In this document: piece by piece, positions 1 to 7,131 of the stretch | Position numbering within the stretch: position 1 is the stretch's first letter | Layout of the letters: the number at the start of each line of letters is the position of its first letter | Assembly (NCBI GenBank): GCA_002311835.1 | Contig: DBZY01000076.1 | Coordinates: forward strand, 22,387-32,752 | Direction: 5' to 3' | DNA: 10,366 bases | From: Proteobacteria bacterium UBA1148 | GTDB lineage: Bacteria > Pseudomonadota > Gammaproteobacteria > Steroidobacterales > Rariloculaceae | Notes under the pieces: generated by a model | What the model was told of the DNA's origin: nothing | The model's database searches: none | The model's input: only the letters and a program-made list of their open reading frames with translations | Position numbers and translations under genes: made by a program

Positions 1-1290
1 AGGGTGGATTCTCCACCTTGCCAGGAAATTATCGTTCGGGGGAAGGCCCTGATAAACGGTAGTGGTCTTGAGACCCTTCCTGTTCCTATTTCGACGCCGG
101 GCTACGATGCCGCTCCCTATCTGGTGGCGACGTTGGTCATCACCAAGGATCCAGAAACAGGTATCCGTAATATGGGGACCTATCGTGGCGCACTGAAGGC
201 AAACGATAGGTTGGGTGTTCGCATGGCCACACGTGTAGGGGGGGCTGGCGGTTATCTGCACTGGCAGAAGTATCAGGAACGAGGTGAGCCAATGCCCTGC
301 GCCATCGCAATTGGAGTGCCTCCAGCAGTTGCTTACAGTGGCCCACAGAAACTTGCCGTGGGGCAGGACGAGATGGCGGTAGCAGGGGGTATCGTGGGTG
401 CTCCTATTCGAGTTGCAAAGGCGGTAACGGTAGATTTGGAGGTCCCCGCAGATGCAGAGATTATTGTTGAAGGAGTGATAGACACAGAGTTGCTCGAGCC
501 AGAGGGTCCATTTGGCGAAAGTCACGGCTATGTCGCATTGGAAGACTTCAATATGTCTATGCGGGTGACTGCAATAACAAGGAAGCGCTCAGCCGTTTTT
601 GCGTCTATCGTGAGCCAGGTAACACCGAGCGAGTCTAGCGTTCTTAAAAGGGTTGCATACGAGCCATTATTCCTTTCCCACTTGAGAGACGAGCTACGAG
701 TTCAAGGAATCCTCAGCGTAACTATGCACGAACCATTAACAAACATCAGGCCAGTGATTTTTCTGCGTTTCGAAGACGGTACACCTCGTGAAGAGATTTG
801 GCGAGGGCTCGAAGGAGCTTCAACTTTACAGGCCCAGTGCGGAAAAATTGTTATTGCTCTCAGTAGTGATATTGATCCATTAAATACGGACGCAATTTTT
901 TGGTCTCTTGCATACCGAATGAGCCCTGCCAGTGATTTGCGCATCGTGACGGGGCGTAAGCGTGGGCATGGGCCTAAAGGAGGCCAGGACGAGGAGTCCG
1001 GTATTCTGGTAGATGCGACACGAAAGATGAAAATGATGCCGCTGGCGCTTCCAGCACGAGAATATATGGAGAATGCTCGAGCCATCTGGGAGGAACTTGG
1101 GTTCCCAGAGTTATCACCTACTGGACCATGGCACGGTTATTCAATGGGGGATTGGAGTGATACTTGGGAGCAGTTTGCACGTAATGCTGTGGAGGGTCGT
1201 TGGGCAGAGAACGGGGCGCAGACAGCACAGCGCAAGCGCGGAGGAATAGTGCCGGAGACCCCTACGCGATCAGTTGAGAATGATGAATGA
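1..1290 (+). CDS. UbiD-family prenylated-FMN-dependent decarboxylase (5' partial)
   Basis: Reversible (de)carboxylase of the UbiD family, which uses prenylated FMN made by UbiX on aromatic or unsaturated acids in the cytoplasm. Residues are numbered from the GTG at position 4. NMGTYR (56-61) matches the cofactor-binding segment containing the catalytic Arg (R61). PEGPFGE (166-172) supplies the two Glu (E167, E172) of the E-R-E triad, so the active site looks intact. The C-terminal PWHGYSMGDW is typical of the phenolic-acid and vanillate decarboxylase-like branch. About 428 residues are visible; family members are usually about 450-500 and have an N-terminal domain before the region where this one begins. 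The frame is open to base 1, so the GTG at 4 is probably internal and the gene starts upstream. The stop overlaps the next gene, suggesting translational coupling. No UbiX gene lies in the window. Family is sure; substrate is unknown. Confidence 0.93.
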   Translation, partial: RVDSPPCQEIIVRGKALINGSGLETLPVPISTPGYDAAPYLVATLVITKDPETGIRNMGTYRGALKANDRLGVRMATRVGGAGGYLHWQKYQERGEPMPCAIAIGVPPAVAYSGPQKLAVGQDEMAVAGGIVGAPIRVAKAVTVDLEVPADAEIIVEGVIDTELLEPEGPFGESHGYVALEDFNMSMRVTAITRKRSAVFASIVSQVTPSESSVLKRVAYEPLFLSHLRDELRVQGILSVTMHEPLTNIRPVIFLRFEDGTPREEIWRGLEGASTLQAQCGKIVIALSSDIDPLNTDAIFWSLAYRMSPASDLRIVTGRKRGHGPKGGQDEESGILVDATRKMKMMPLALPAREYMENARAIWEELGFPELSPTGPWHGYSMGDWSDTWEQFARNAVEGRWAENGAQTAQRKRGGIVPETPTRSVENDE

Positions 1291-3676
1291 ATGGGCGGTG
1301 CCCATGAATATTTCCTTGGATTGTGCAAGCTTCAGATCGATTGGGCAGCCTATTCCCCGAAAGGAGGACGATAGACTCGTTTGTGGCGAGGGTCGTTTTA
1401 GCGATGACTTTGATTCCCCGGGACAGGTTTATGCATCGATAGTTCGCTCGGTTTACCCCCATGCACGCATTCGCGATGTTGGTGTGGAGACCGCGAAGTC
1501 TATGCCTGGCGTTTTAGCGGTTTTTACGGGTAGTGATTGCTGTGAAGATGGTTTGGGACTAGTTCCTCATGATCCGGTTCCTTCGACGCGGACAGATCTA
1601 AAATTGACAGCGCTCGATGGTGGCGATGTTTTTACAGGTCCCCATCCGCTATTACCCGTTGACAGGGTGCGGCATGTTGGGGAGCCGATTGCCATGGTGG
1701 TGGCTACAAGTCGCGTTGAGGCTGTGGATGCTGCAGAGGCGGTTTCCGTTGATTACGAGCCGATCGAATGGGTGACGGACAGCTTGGAAGCTACACGTGC
1801 TGATGCCCCTATTATTTGGAATGATCTTCCGAACAATGTCTGTGTTGACACTATCTTTGGCGATGAAGCAGCAACGGACGCTGCATTTAAGGTGGCGGCG
1901 CACGTCATAGAGATGGAGTTTCATATTGGACGAATCACAGGAGTCCCATTAGAACCTAGATCTGCATTGGCAAGCTTTGACGCCAAGACCGGAAGGTACA
2001 CGCTCTGTGCAGGTAGTAATGGTGCGGTTCGACACAAACATCAGATTGCTGCTGTGTTGCGGGAAAATCCGGAGAACCTCCGAGTCTTGTGTTTCGATGT
2101 TGGTGGAAATTTTGGTACGAAGAACCGGGTCTATTCGGAGTTTGGTCTCACGCTATGGGCCGCGAAAAAGCTCGGCCGGCCGGTTAAATATACAGCCTCT
2201 CGTTCGGAGTCCTTCTTAAGTGACTACCAAGCACGCGATCTTAAGACGAGTGTGCAACTAGCTCTGAGCGCCGATGGACAGTTTTTAGGTTACCGAGCAT
2301 CTAATCTCAGCAACGTTGGGGCGTGGATTGTTTCTCTCTCCCCGCTTGGCAAAGGGATTGCGCTCGTCACTGGAGGCTATGCGATCCCAGTCGCGATGGC
2401 TAGAGCCAGAGCCGTTTTTACGAACACGGTGCCAACTCAGGCCTATCGAAGTTCGGGGCGTCCTGAAGTCTGCCATTCTCTAGAACGAATAATCGACACA
2501 GCGGCGTACGAGTTCGGATTCGATCCAATCGAACTGCGTCGGAAGAATCTCATCCCGTCTGATGCGATGCCTTACAAGAATCCACTTGGTGTGACTTATG
2601 ACAGCGGTGAGTATGAAAGGAATATGGACATCGCGTTGGACCTTGTTGACTGGGCGGGATTCTTGGAACGAGAAGCGGAGACTCGTGCACGGGGGAAACG
2701 GTTGGGCCGTGGGTTTGCAAATTATGTTGAGTCCTCCATTGGCGCGCCAGGCGAACGTACTGATATTACCGTGAAAACAGATGGAATCGTTGAGATCGTG
2801 ATAGGTACTCAGCCTGCTGGTCAGGGCCAGGAGACCAGTTTTGCTCAGGTCGCAGCCGACTTTCTAGGGGTTTCGGTAGATGCGATAAAAATTATTGTCG
2901 GAGACACAGACATCGTTAAAGCGGGCGGCGGGTCGCATTCGGGACGGTCCATGCGGCAGGCCGGAACGGTTATTTATTTAGGCTCGCAAGATTTAATCGA
3001 GAAAGCAAAATGTATTGCTGCGCTTTTATTCAAAGTAGATGAGGCGGAGGTGGAATTCTCCGACGGCGTGTTCAGTGCCACTGGGCTTGAGCAGACCTCA
3101 GACTGGTTTGATCTTGCTCGCGCAAGTACGGCTCTTGATTTGCCAGAAAAACTGTCTGGTGGATTGACCGTAACTCGTGAGAATCAGATGGATGTTGCAG
3201 TGTTTCCGAACGGTTGCGCGGCTTGCGAAGTAGAAGTGGATCCCGATACCGGGTTTGTAAAGGTTACCCGTTATGCTGCGGTAGACGATGTCGGGCGGGT
3301 TATCAATCCGCTGATTGTTGATGGGCAAACCCATGGTTCCATTGCACAAGGTCTTGGGCAGGCGCTCTGGGAACAATGCATCATTGATCCTGATTCGGGT
3401 CAGCCGATTTGTGGTTCGTTAATGGATTACACGCTACCTCGTGCTGATGAATTGCCCATGTTTGCGACGGCGTTGAACGAAGTTCTTTCTCCGACTAATC
3501 CGTTGGGCATTAAATCAGGTGGTGAGGGTCCGACAACTCCTACGCTTGCGGTGATCATAAACGCCATAGTGAATGCGCTACGTGAGTATGGTGTTCGTGA
3601 TATCGAGATGCCGGCAACTCCCTTCCGGGTCTGGACTGCTATTCGTGAAGCTCAGGGTCGGGTAGGAGAGCGATAG
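1280..3676 (+). CDS. Xanthine dehydrogenase/CoxL-family molybdopterin-binding subunit
   Basis: Large catalytic subunit of a molybdenum hydroxylase (aldehyde oxidase/xanthine dehydrogenase/CoxL family), which inserts water-derived oxygen into C-H bonds of aldehydes or N-heteroaromatics. The N-terminal hammerhead domain has the usual PRKEDDRLVCGEGRFSDD opening. GGNFGTKN and QPAGQGQETSFAQ mark the cofactor domains. AYRSSGR (about residues 388-394) sits where form II CoxL-like proteins have AYRGAGR, and lacks the AYxCSFR of true CO dehydrogenases. GGEGPT holds the likely catalytic Glu (E749), matching GEAGT/GEGGT in relatives. The length of 798 residues is normal. Possible starts are TTG 1274, ATG 1280, ATG 1283 and ATG 1304. 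I chose 1280, which overlaps the UbiD gene by 11 bases; no Shine-Dalgarno decides it. The [2Fe-2S] and FAD subunits are absent from the window. The substrate is not determinable. Confidence 0.92.
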   Translation: MMNEWAVPMNISLDCASFRSIGQPIPRKEDDRLVCGEGRFSDDFDSPGQVYASIVRSVYPHARIRDVGVETAKSMPGVLAVFTGSDCCEDGLGLVPHDPVPSTRTDLKLTALDGGDVFTGPHPLLPVDRVRHVGEPIAMVVATSRVEAVDAAEAVSVDYEPIEWVTDSLEATRADAPIIWNDLPNNVCVDTIFGDEAATDAAFKVAAHVIEMEFHIGRITGVPLEPRSALASFDAKTGRYTLCAGSNGAVRHKHQIAAVLRENPENLRVLCFDVGGNFGTKNRVYSEFGLTLWAAKKLGRPVKYTASRSESFLSDYQARDLKTSVQLALSADGQFLGYRASNLSNVGAWIVSLSPLGKGIALVTGGYAIPVAMARARAVFTNTVPTQAYRSSGRPEVCHSLERIIDTAAYEFGFDPIELRRKNLIPSDAMPYKNPLGVTYDSGEYERNMDIALDLVDWAGFLEREAETRARGKRLGRGFANYVESSIGAPGERTDITVKTDGIVEIVIGTQPAGQGQETSFAQVAADFLGVSVDAIKIIVGDTDIVKAGGGSHSGRSMRQAGTVIYLGSQDLIEKAKCIAALLFKVDEAEVEFSDGVFSATGLEQTSDWFDLARASTALDLPEKLSGGLTVTRENQMDVAVFPNGCAACEVEVDPDTGFVKVTRYAAVDDVGRVINPLIVDGQTHGSIAQGLGQALWEQCIIDPDSGQPICGSLMDYTLPRADELPMFATALNEVLSPTNPLGIKSGGEGPTTPTLAVIINAIVNALREYGVRDIEMPATPFRVWTAIREAQGRVGER

Positions 3677-3677
3677 G

Positions 3678-4613
3678 ATGGGTGTGAATGGAAAGCTTGA
3701 CCTGATTTGTTTTCCAGGCGCGCCAAATCTACCGCTTTTCGCAGGACTGGAGTTCGGGTTTTTCGCTGATGCTGGTATTGACGTAAGACTCAAGACTACA
3801 CCGAATTCGATATACCAGATCAAGAATCTTGCTCAAGGCGTATTCCAGATTGCTGGGACGGCTTTCGATAATGTTGTGGCTTATCAGGAGGGGCAAGGTG
3901 CTATCCAACTTCATGAGCCAACCGATCTTTTTGCGTTCATGGGGGGAACTAGAATCGAGCTTTCGCTTGTGGTTGCACCAGAGATTAAGACATATGGTGA
4001 TTTGCGTGGGCGTTCTATTGCGCTCGACGCGCTTACGACAGGTTTTGCGTTTGTTCTCTACGATATGTTTGAGAAGGCCGGGTTTGAGAAGGGCGATTGT
4101 GAACTCGTGACAGTTGGCGCCACACCTAAACGTTGGGAGTCCGTCAAGTCAGGGGAGCATGCTGGCACGCTGACAATAGAGCCATTTACGAGTATCGCTC
4201 TTGAAAATGGATTCCACGTACTGCAAACCAGCCTTGAGACCGTACCGAGTTATCAAGGTGGTGTATTTACAACAAGCCGCGCGTGGGCTGTGGAAAACAG
4301 TGACTCATTGATCAGTTTTATTCGAGGCTATCTTGCTGGATTAGAGTGGGTGCTGACTCCCAACAATTATGCTGCCGCGAAGGGTGTTCTATTAGAAAAT
4401 ATGTCCGCCATAAAGCCGTGGGTGGCTGATGCAGTGATGACAAAGCTGCTGGATCCTACCACCGGACTTACTCCGGGGGCCGAGTTGGATTCCTCGGGGA
4501 TTGAGACAGTTCTCAGACTGCGGAGTCGCTATGCGAGGCCTTCGAAAGATCTTTTGGATCCCGCTCCCTACCTGGATTCCAGCTATTTTCAGAAGGTGCG
4601 GGACCTCGATTGA
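3678..4613 (+). CDS. SsuA/NMT1-type ABC solute-binding protein without a signal peptide
   Basis: Type II periplasmic-binding-protein fold, as in sulfonate, taurine, nitrate and pyrimidine-precursor receptors. The N-terminal half has FPGAPNLPLFAGLEFGFFADAGIDV, arranged as in these receptors. DLRGRSIALDALTTGFAFVLYD (from about residue 108) is the usual linker and second-lobe signature, and PSYQGGVFTTSRAWA follows later. The length of 311 residues fits the mature domain alone. The N-terminus starts straight into beta strand 1 (MGVNGKLDLICF) with no signal peptide or lipobox. The start is well supported: AGGAG at 3664-3668 lies 9 bases upstream of the ATG, and the preceding stop is 1 base away. 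No permease or ATPase gene is nearby. It may be a cytoplasmic ligand-binding or accessory protein co-expressed with the decarboxylase and Mo-hydroxylase. Family call is good; role is unknown. Confidence 0.82.
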   Translation: MGVNGKLDLICFPGAPNLPLFAGLEFGFFADAGIDVRLKTTPNSIYQIKNLAQGVFQIAGTAFDNVVAYQEGQGAIQLHEPTDLFAFMGGTRIELSLVVAPEIKTYGDLRGRSIALDALTTGFAFVLYDMFEKAGFEKGDCELVTVGATPKRWESVKSGEHAGTLTIEPFTSIALENGFHVLQTSLETVPSYQGGVFTTSRAWAVENSDSLISFIRGYLAGLEWVLTPNNYAAAKGVLLENMSAIKPWVADAVMTKLLDPTTGLTPGAELDSSGIETVLRLRSRYARPSKDLLDPAPYLDSSYFQKVRDLD

Positions 4614-4715
4614 TACCGAATCGGTTACGAAAGTGGTGGCATTGAAGTCAAGCAAGTTCTATTCTCTTCATACTTAAAATATACGCGCGTGGACCTTCAA
4701 GTGGCTCGCTTAACC

Positions 4716-4720
4716 AGGGG
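4716..4720 (+). promoter_or_regulatory. Ribosome binding site deciding the TPP-enzyme start
   Basis: AGGGG lies 8 bases before ATG 4729. The in-frame GTG at 4720 overlaps this site, so ATG 4729 is the better start. Confidence 0.6.
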
Positions 4721-4728
4721 TGGATAGC

Positions 4729-6723
4729 ATGAAGTCGGATGACAAATCTCAGCCCGATACGATCCAGAAAGAAGATAGTGAAAATACTAACGTTAATCGA
4801 AGAGAATTCCTTTCTTCCGCTACGGCGGCAGGTCTTGCTGCAGCGTCTCTTGGTGCGTCCAAACAAGCACTAACGCAGGAAGCTGGGCAGCCACTGGTTG
4901 CGGCGATTGCACCTCCGAGTGCTGCCCAGGAGGTAATGGAGTCCGACGTTCCTCCGGGGTATGACGCTAAGGAGGCGCAGGAGTACTTCGTTAAAAATCC
5001 TGGCTCGGACTTTATGGTGGATGTCATCAAGAGCTTAGATTTTGATTACATCACCACGAATCCGGGCTCAAGTTTCAGGGGGATTCACGAATCCCTGGTC
5101 AACTATGGAGGTAATCGGGCACCTGAACTCTTAACATCTCCCCACGAAGAGCAAGCTATCGCTATAGCGCACGGCTACTTTAAGGTCACCGGTCGACCCC
5201 TCGCCATGCTCGCGCATGGGACTGTGGGACTTCAGCATGCTGCGATGGCTGTCTACAACGCTTGGTGCGATCGCAGCCCCATGGTTCTCCTTGCCGGGAA
5301 TCACATGGACATCACCTCACGTCGTCCAGGTGTGGAGTGGTCCCACTCGGCTCAGGATTGTGTGCGCGTCATACGTGATTACATTAAGTGGGATGACAGT
5401 CCGGTTTCGCTGCAGCATTTCGCCGAGTCTATGGTTCGTGCCTACAAAATTGCCATGACACCGCCTATGGGGCCGGTGGCAGTCGTTTTGGAAGGTCATC
5501 TGCAGGAAGATGAGGTTGGTGACCAACAGCTTCAGATACCCGCTATGACACCGACTCAACCGCCAAGCGGCGATGCCGGTGCTGTTGAAGAGGCAGCTCT
5601 CTGGTTGGCGGAAGCCGAGAACCCAGTGATCGTCGCAGACTTGATGGCACATGATCAGGAAGGGGTGGAGCGTCTTGTCGCGTTGGCCGAGGCACTTCAG
5701 GCGCCTGTCGTGAATCAGTTTGGGCGCATGAATTTTCCAAACACCCATTATCTATCTCAGGGGGCGAACGTAGTTGCTCAGGCTGACGTGATATTGGGCC
5801 TCGAGCTATACGATACCTGGGGCACCATCAATACGATGCGTGACCGGGTTCATCGGGATACTCAGCGCAAGGCCCGGCCAGATGCTCGGGTCATCAGTAT
5901 CGGCGTAAATGACCTTTTTATGAAATCGAACTACCAGAGCTTTCAGCGTTATTACTCGTCAGATCTATCTATCGCGGGGGATGCACAGACAACGTTGCCT
6001 TCATTAACTGAGGCAGTTCAGTCAGTAATGTCTGGTTCCCGCCGTATGTCTAACGGGGAAAGGGAAGAACGTTGGCGCGCAGCTCACACGCGGGCTCGCG
6101 AGCAAGCCCGGGATGCTGCGCGTTATGCTTGGAATGCAAGCCCGGTAAGCACCGCACGGCTCTATGCAGAATTGTGGAATCTGGTAAAGGATAGGGACTG
6201 GGCGCTTGTTTCTGATGATGGCATGCAAAGTCGCTGGGCGAGACGCCTCTGGCCGATAGAGAAGCACTATCAATTCCTGGGGCGTTCCGGTGGCGCAGGA
6301 CTAGGGTATGGGGCGCCAGCGGCTGTGGGTGGAGCTCTGGCCCATCGCTCTGAGGGACGCTTGGCACTCAATGTGCAGAGAGATGGCGACATGATGTATG
6401 TCCCCGGTTCTTTTTGGACGGCTGCTCATCATGGGATCCCGATGTTGACGGTAACTCATAACAATCAGGGCTATCACCAAGAGTTTATGCATTTACAGAA
6501 AATGTCTGCCCGTCGTCAACGCGGAATCGATGGTAGTTCGTGGGTTGGCAATGAATTGCGTAATCCTGATATCAATCTCGCGAAAATTGTTGAAGGTATG
6601 GGGGTGTGGGCAGAAGGGCCCATCACGGATCCCAGTGAAGTAGGTCCTGCAATGGCTAGGGCACTTAGTGTCGTGGACGCAGGTGAGCCTGCATTCGTAG
6701 ACGTTCGTTGTCAGCCGCGGTAG
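4729..6723 (+). CDS. Tat-exported thiamine diphosphate-dependent enzyme (acetolactate synthase/benzoylformate decarboxylase superfamily)
   Basis: TPP-dependent enzyme acting on 2-oxoacids or making or breaking C-C bonds next to a carbonyl; exact reaction unknown. After a polar N-region, NRREFLSS at about residues 22-29 is a twin-arginine motif, followed by an Ala/Gly-rich hydrophobic stretch, so Tat export is likely. The PYR domain follows, with HEEQAIAIAHGY carrying the conserved cofactor-activating Glu (E140). The middle domain includes PVIVADLMAHDQEGVERL. The PP domain has the metal/diphosphate motif as RDGD (551-554), with NN 25 residues beyond (578-579); the usual first Gly of GDG is Arg here, while the metal-ligand Asp (D552) and Asn are kept. 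The mature part is complete; the total of 664 residues exceeds the usual 550-600 because of the N-terminal extension. The 115-base gap upstream has AT-rich sequence (4671-4684) but no convincing promoter. The cytochrome c gene follows 9 bases after the stop. Confidence 0.88.
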   Translation: MKSDDKSQPDTIQKEDSENTNVNRREFLSSATAAGLAAASLGASKQALTQEAGQPLVAAIAPPSAAQEVMESDVPPGYDAKEAQEYFVKNPGSDFMVDVIKSLDFDYITTNPGSSFRGIHESLVNYGGNRAPELLTSPHEEQAIAIAHGYFKVTGRPLAMLAHGTVGLQHAAMAVYNAWCDRSPMVLLAGNHMDITSRRPGVEWSHSAQDCVRVIRDYIKWDDSPVSLQHFAESMVRAYKIAMTPPMGPVAVVLEGHLQEDEVGDQQLQIPAMTPTQPPSGDAGAVEEAALWLAEAENPVIVADLMAHDQEGVERLVALAEALQAPVVNQFGRMNFPNTHYLSQGANVVAQADVILGLELYDTWGTINTMRDRVHRDTQRKARPDARVISIGVNDLFMKSNYQSFQRYYSSDLSIAGDAQTTLPSLTEAVQSVMSGSRRMSNGEREERWRAAHTRAREQARDAARYAWNASPVSTARLYAELWNLVKDRDWALVSDDGMQSRWARRLWPIEKHYQFLGRSGGAGLGYGAPAAVGGALAHRSEGRLALNVQRDGDMMYVPGSFWTAAHHGIPMLTVTHNNQGYHQEFMHLQKMSARRQRGIDGSSWVGNELRNPDINLAKIVEGMGVWAEGPITDPSEVGPAMARALSVVDAGEPAFVDVRCQPR

Positions 6724-6732
6724 GGGAACTCA

Positions 6733-7089
6733 ATGGATAAACTGGGGACTATGCACTTCTGTGCTTTGGTATTGATTGGGTCATGGTCCGTTATGGGAGT
6801 GGCGCAAGAATCTGCAGCAGACTTTAGCGAAGGTAGAGCGCTTTTTGAAAGTTATCAGTGCTGGCAGTGCCACGGTTATCAGGGACAAGGTGGTTCTGCT
6901 GGTGTTCGAATAGCTCCTACGATCTACCCGTTCGAAGCGTTTTTGCAACTTGTGCGGCATACGAACCTAATGCCTGCTTACTCTCCTAATGTGCTAAGTG
7001 ATGAGAATCTCAGGCGGATTTACGAGTATGTACGTTCGATCCCCGAACCGCCCGCGCTTGAGGATATCCAGAAGCTTAGTCTGTATTAG
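6733..7089 (+). CDS. Small exported class I-like c-type cytochrome
   Basis: Monoheme periplasmic electron carrier. Residues 7-25 form a hydrophobic signal segment; cleavage is likely near GVA-QES. CWQCH at 43-47 is the covalent heme-binding motif, and M80 in NLMPAYSP is the probable distal ligand. The C-terminal SDENLRRIYEYVRSIPEP matches the last helix of small cytochromes c. At 118 residues (about 93 mature) it is a normal monoheme size. AGGGGA at 6722-6727 is a good ribosome binding site for ATG 6733; ATG 6751 is a weaker alternative. It follows the Tat-signal TPP enzyme by 9 bases, so the two are almost surely co-transcribed. Working as electron acceptor for that enzyme, or for another exported oxidase, is inference. 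Confidence 0.92.
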   Translation: MDKLGTMHFCALVLIGSWSVMGVAQESAADFSEGRALFESYQCWQCHGYQGQGGSAGVRIAPTIYPFEAFLQLVRHTNLMPAYSPNVLSDENLRRIYEYVRSIPEPPALEDIQKLSLY

Positions 7090-7131
7090 CATCATTTCGG
7101 TTCTGATTCTAGAGTCCCAAGGAGATCGCTA

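Noticed and set aside
1274..3676. True CO dehydrogenase large subunit.
   Set aside because: The loop reads AYRSSGR rather than the AYxCSFR of form I CoxL, and CoxS and CoxM genes are not present.
3678..4613. Bacterial Thi5-like HMP-P synthase making thiamine pyrimidine, suggested by the NMT1 fold, the missing signal peptide and a TPP enzyme next door.
   Set aside because: The CCCFC-type cysteine cluster of Thi5 is not present; only isolated cysteines (LICF, GDCEL) are seen. No other thiamine gene is in the window.
4607..4625. Small hairpin just after the solute-binding protein gene (CGATT/AATCG, also ACCGA-A-TCGGT), considered as a terminator.
   Set aside because: The stem is 5 bp with no T run after it, so it is unlikely to end transcription.
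4720..4728. GTG 4720 as the start of the TPP enzyme.
   Set aside because: It overlaps the AGGGG ribosome binding site that fits ATG 4729.
5317..5748. Long minus-strand open frame inside the TPP enzyme gene.
   Set aside because: It overlaps conserved domain-coding sequence, has no family resemblance, and is a shadow frame.
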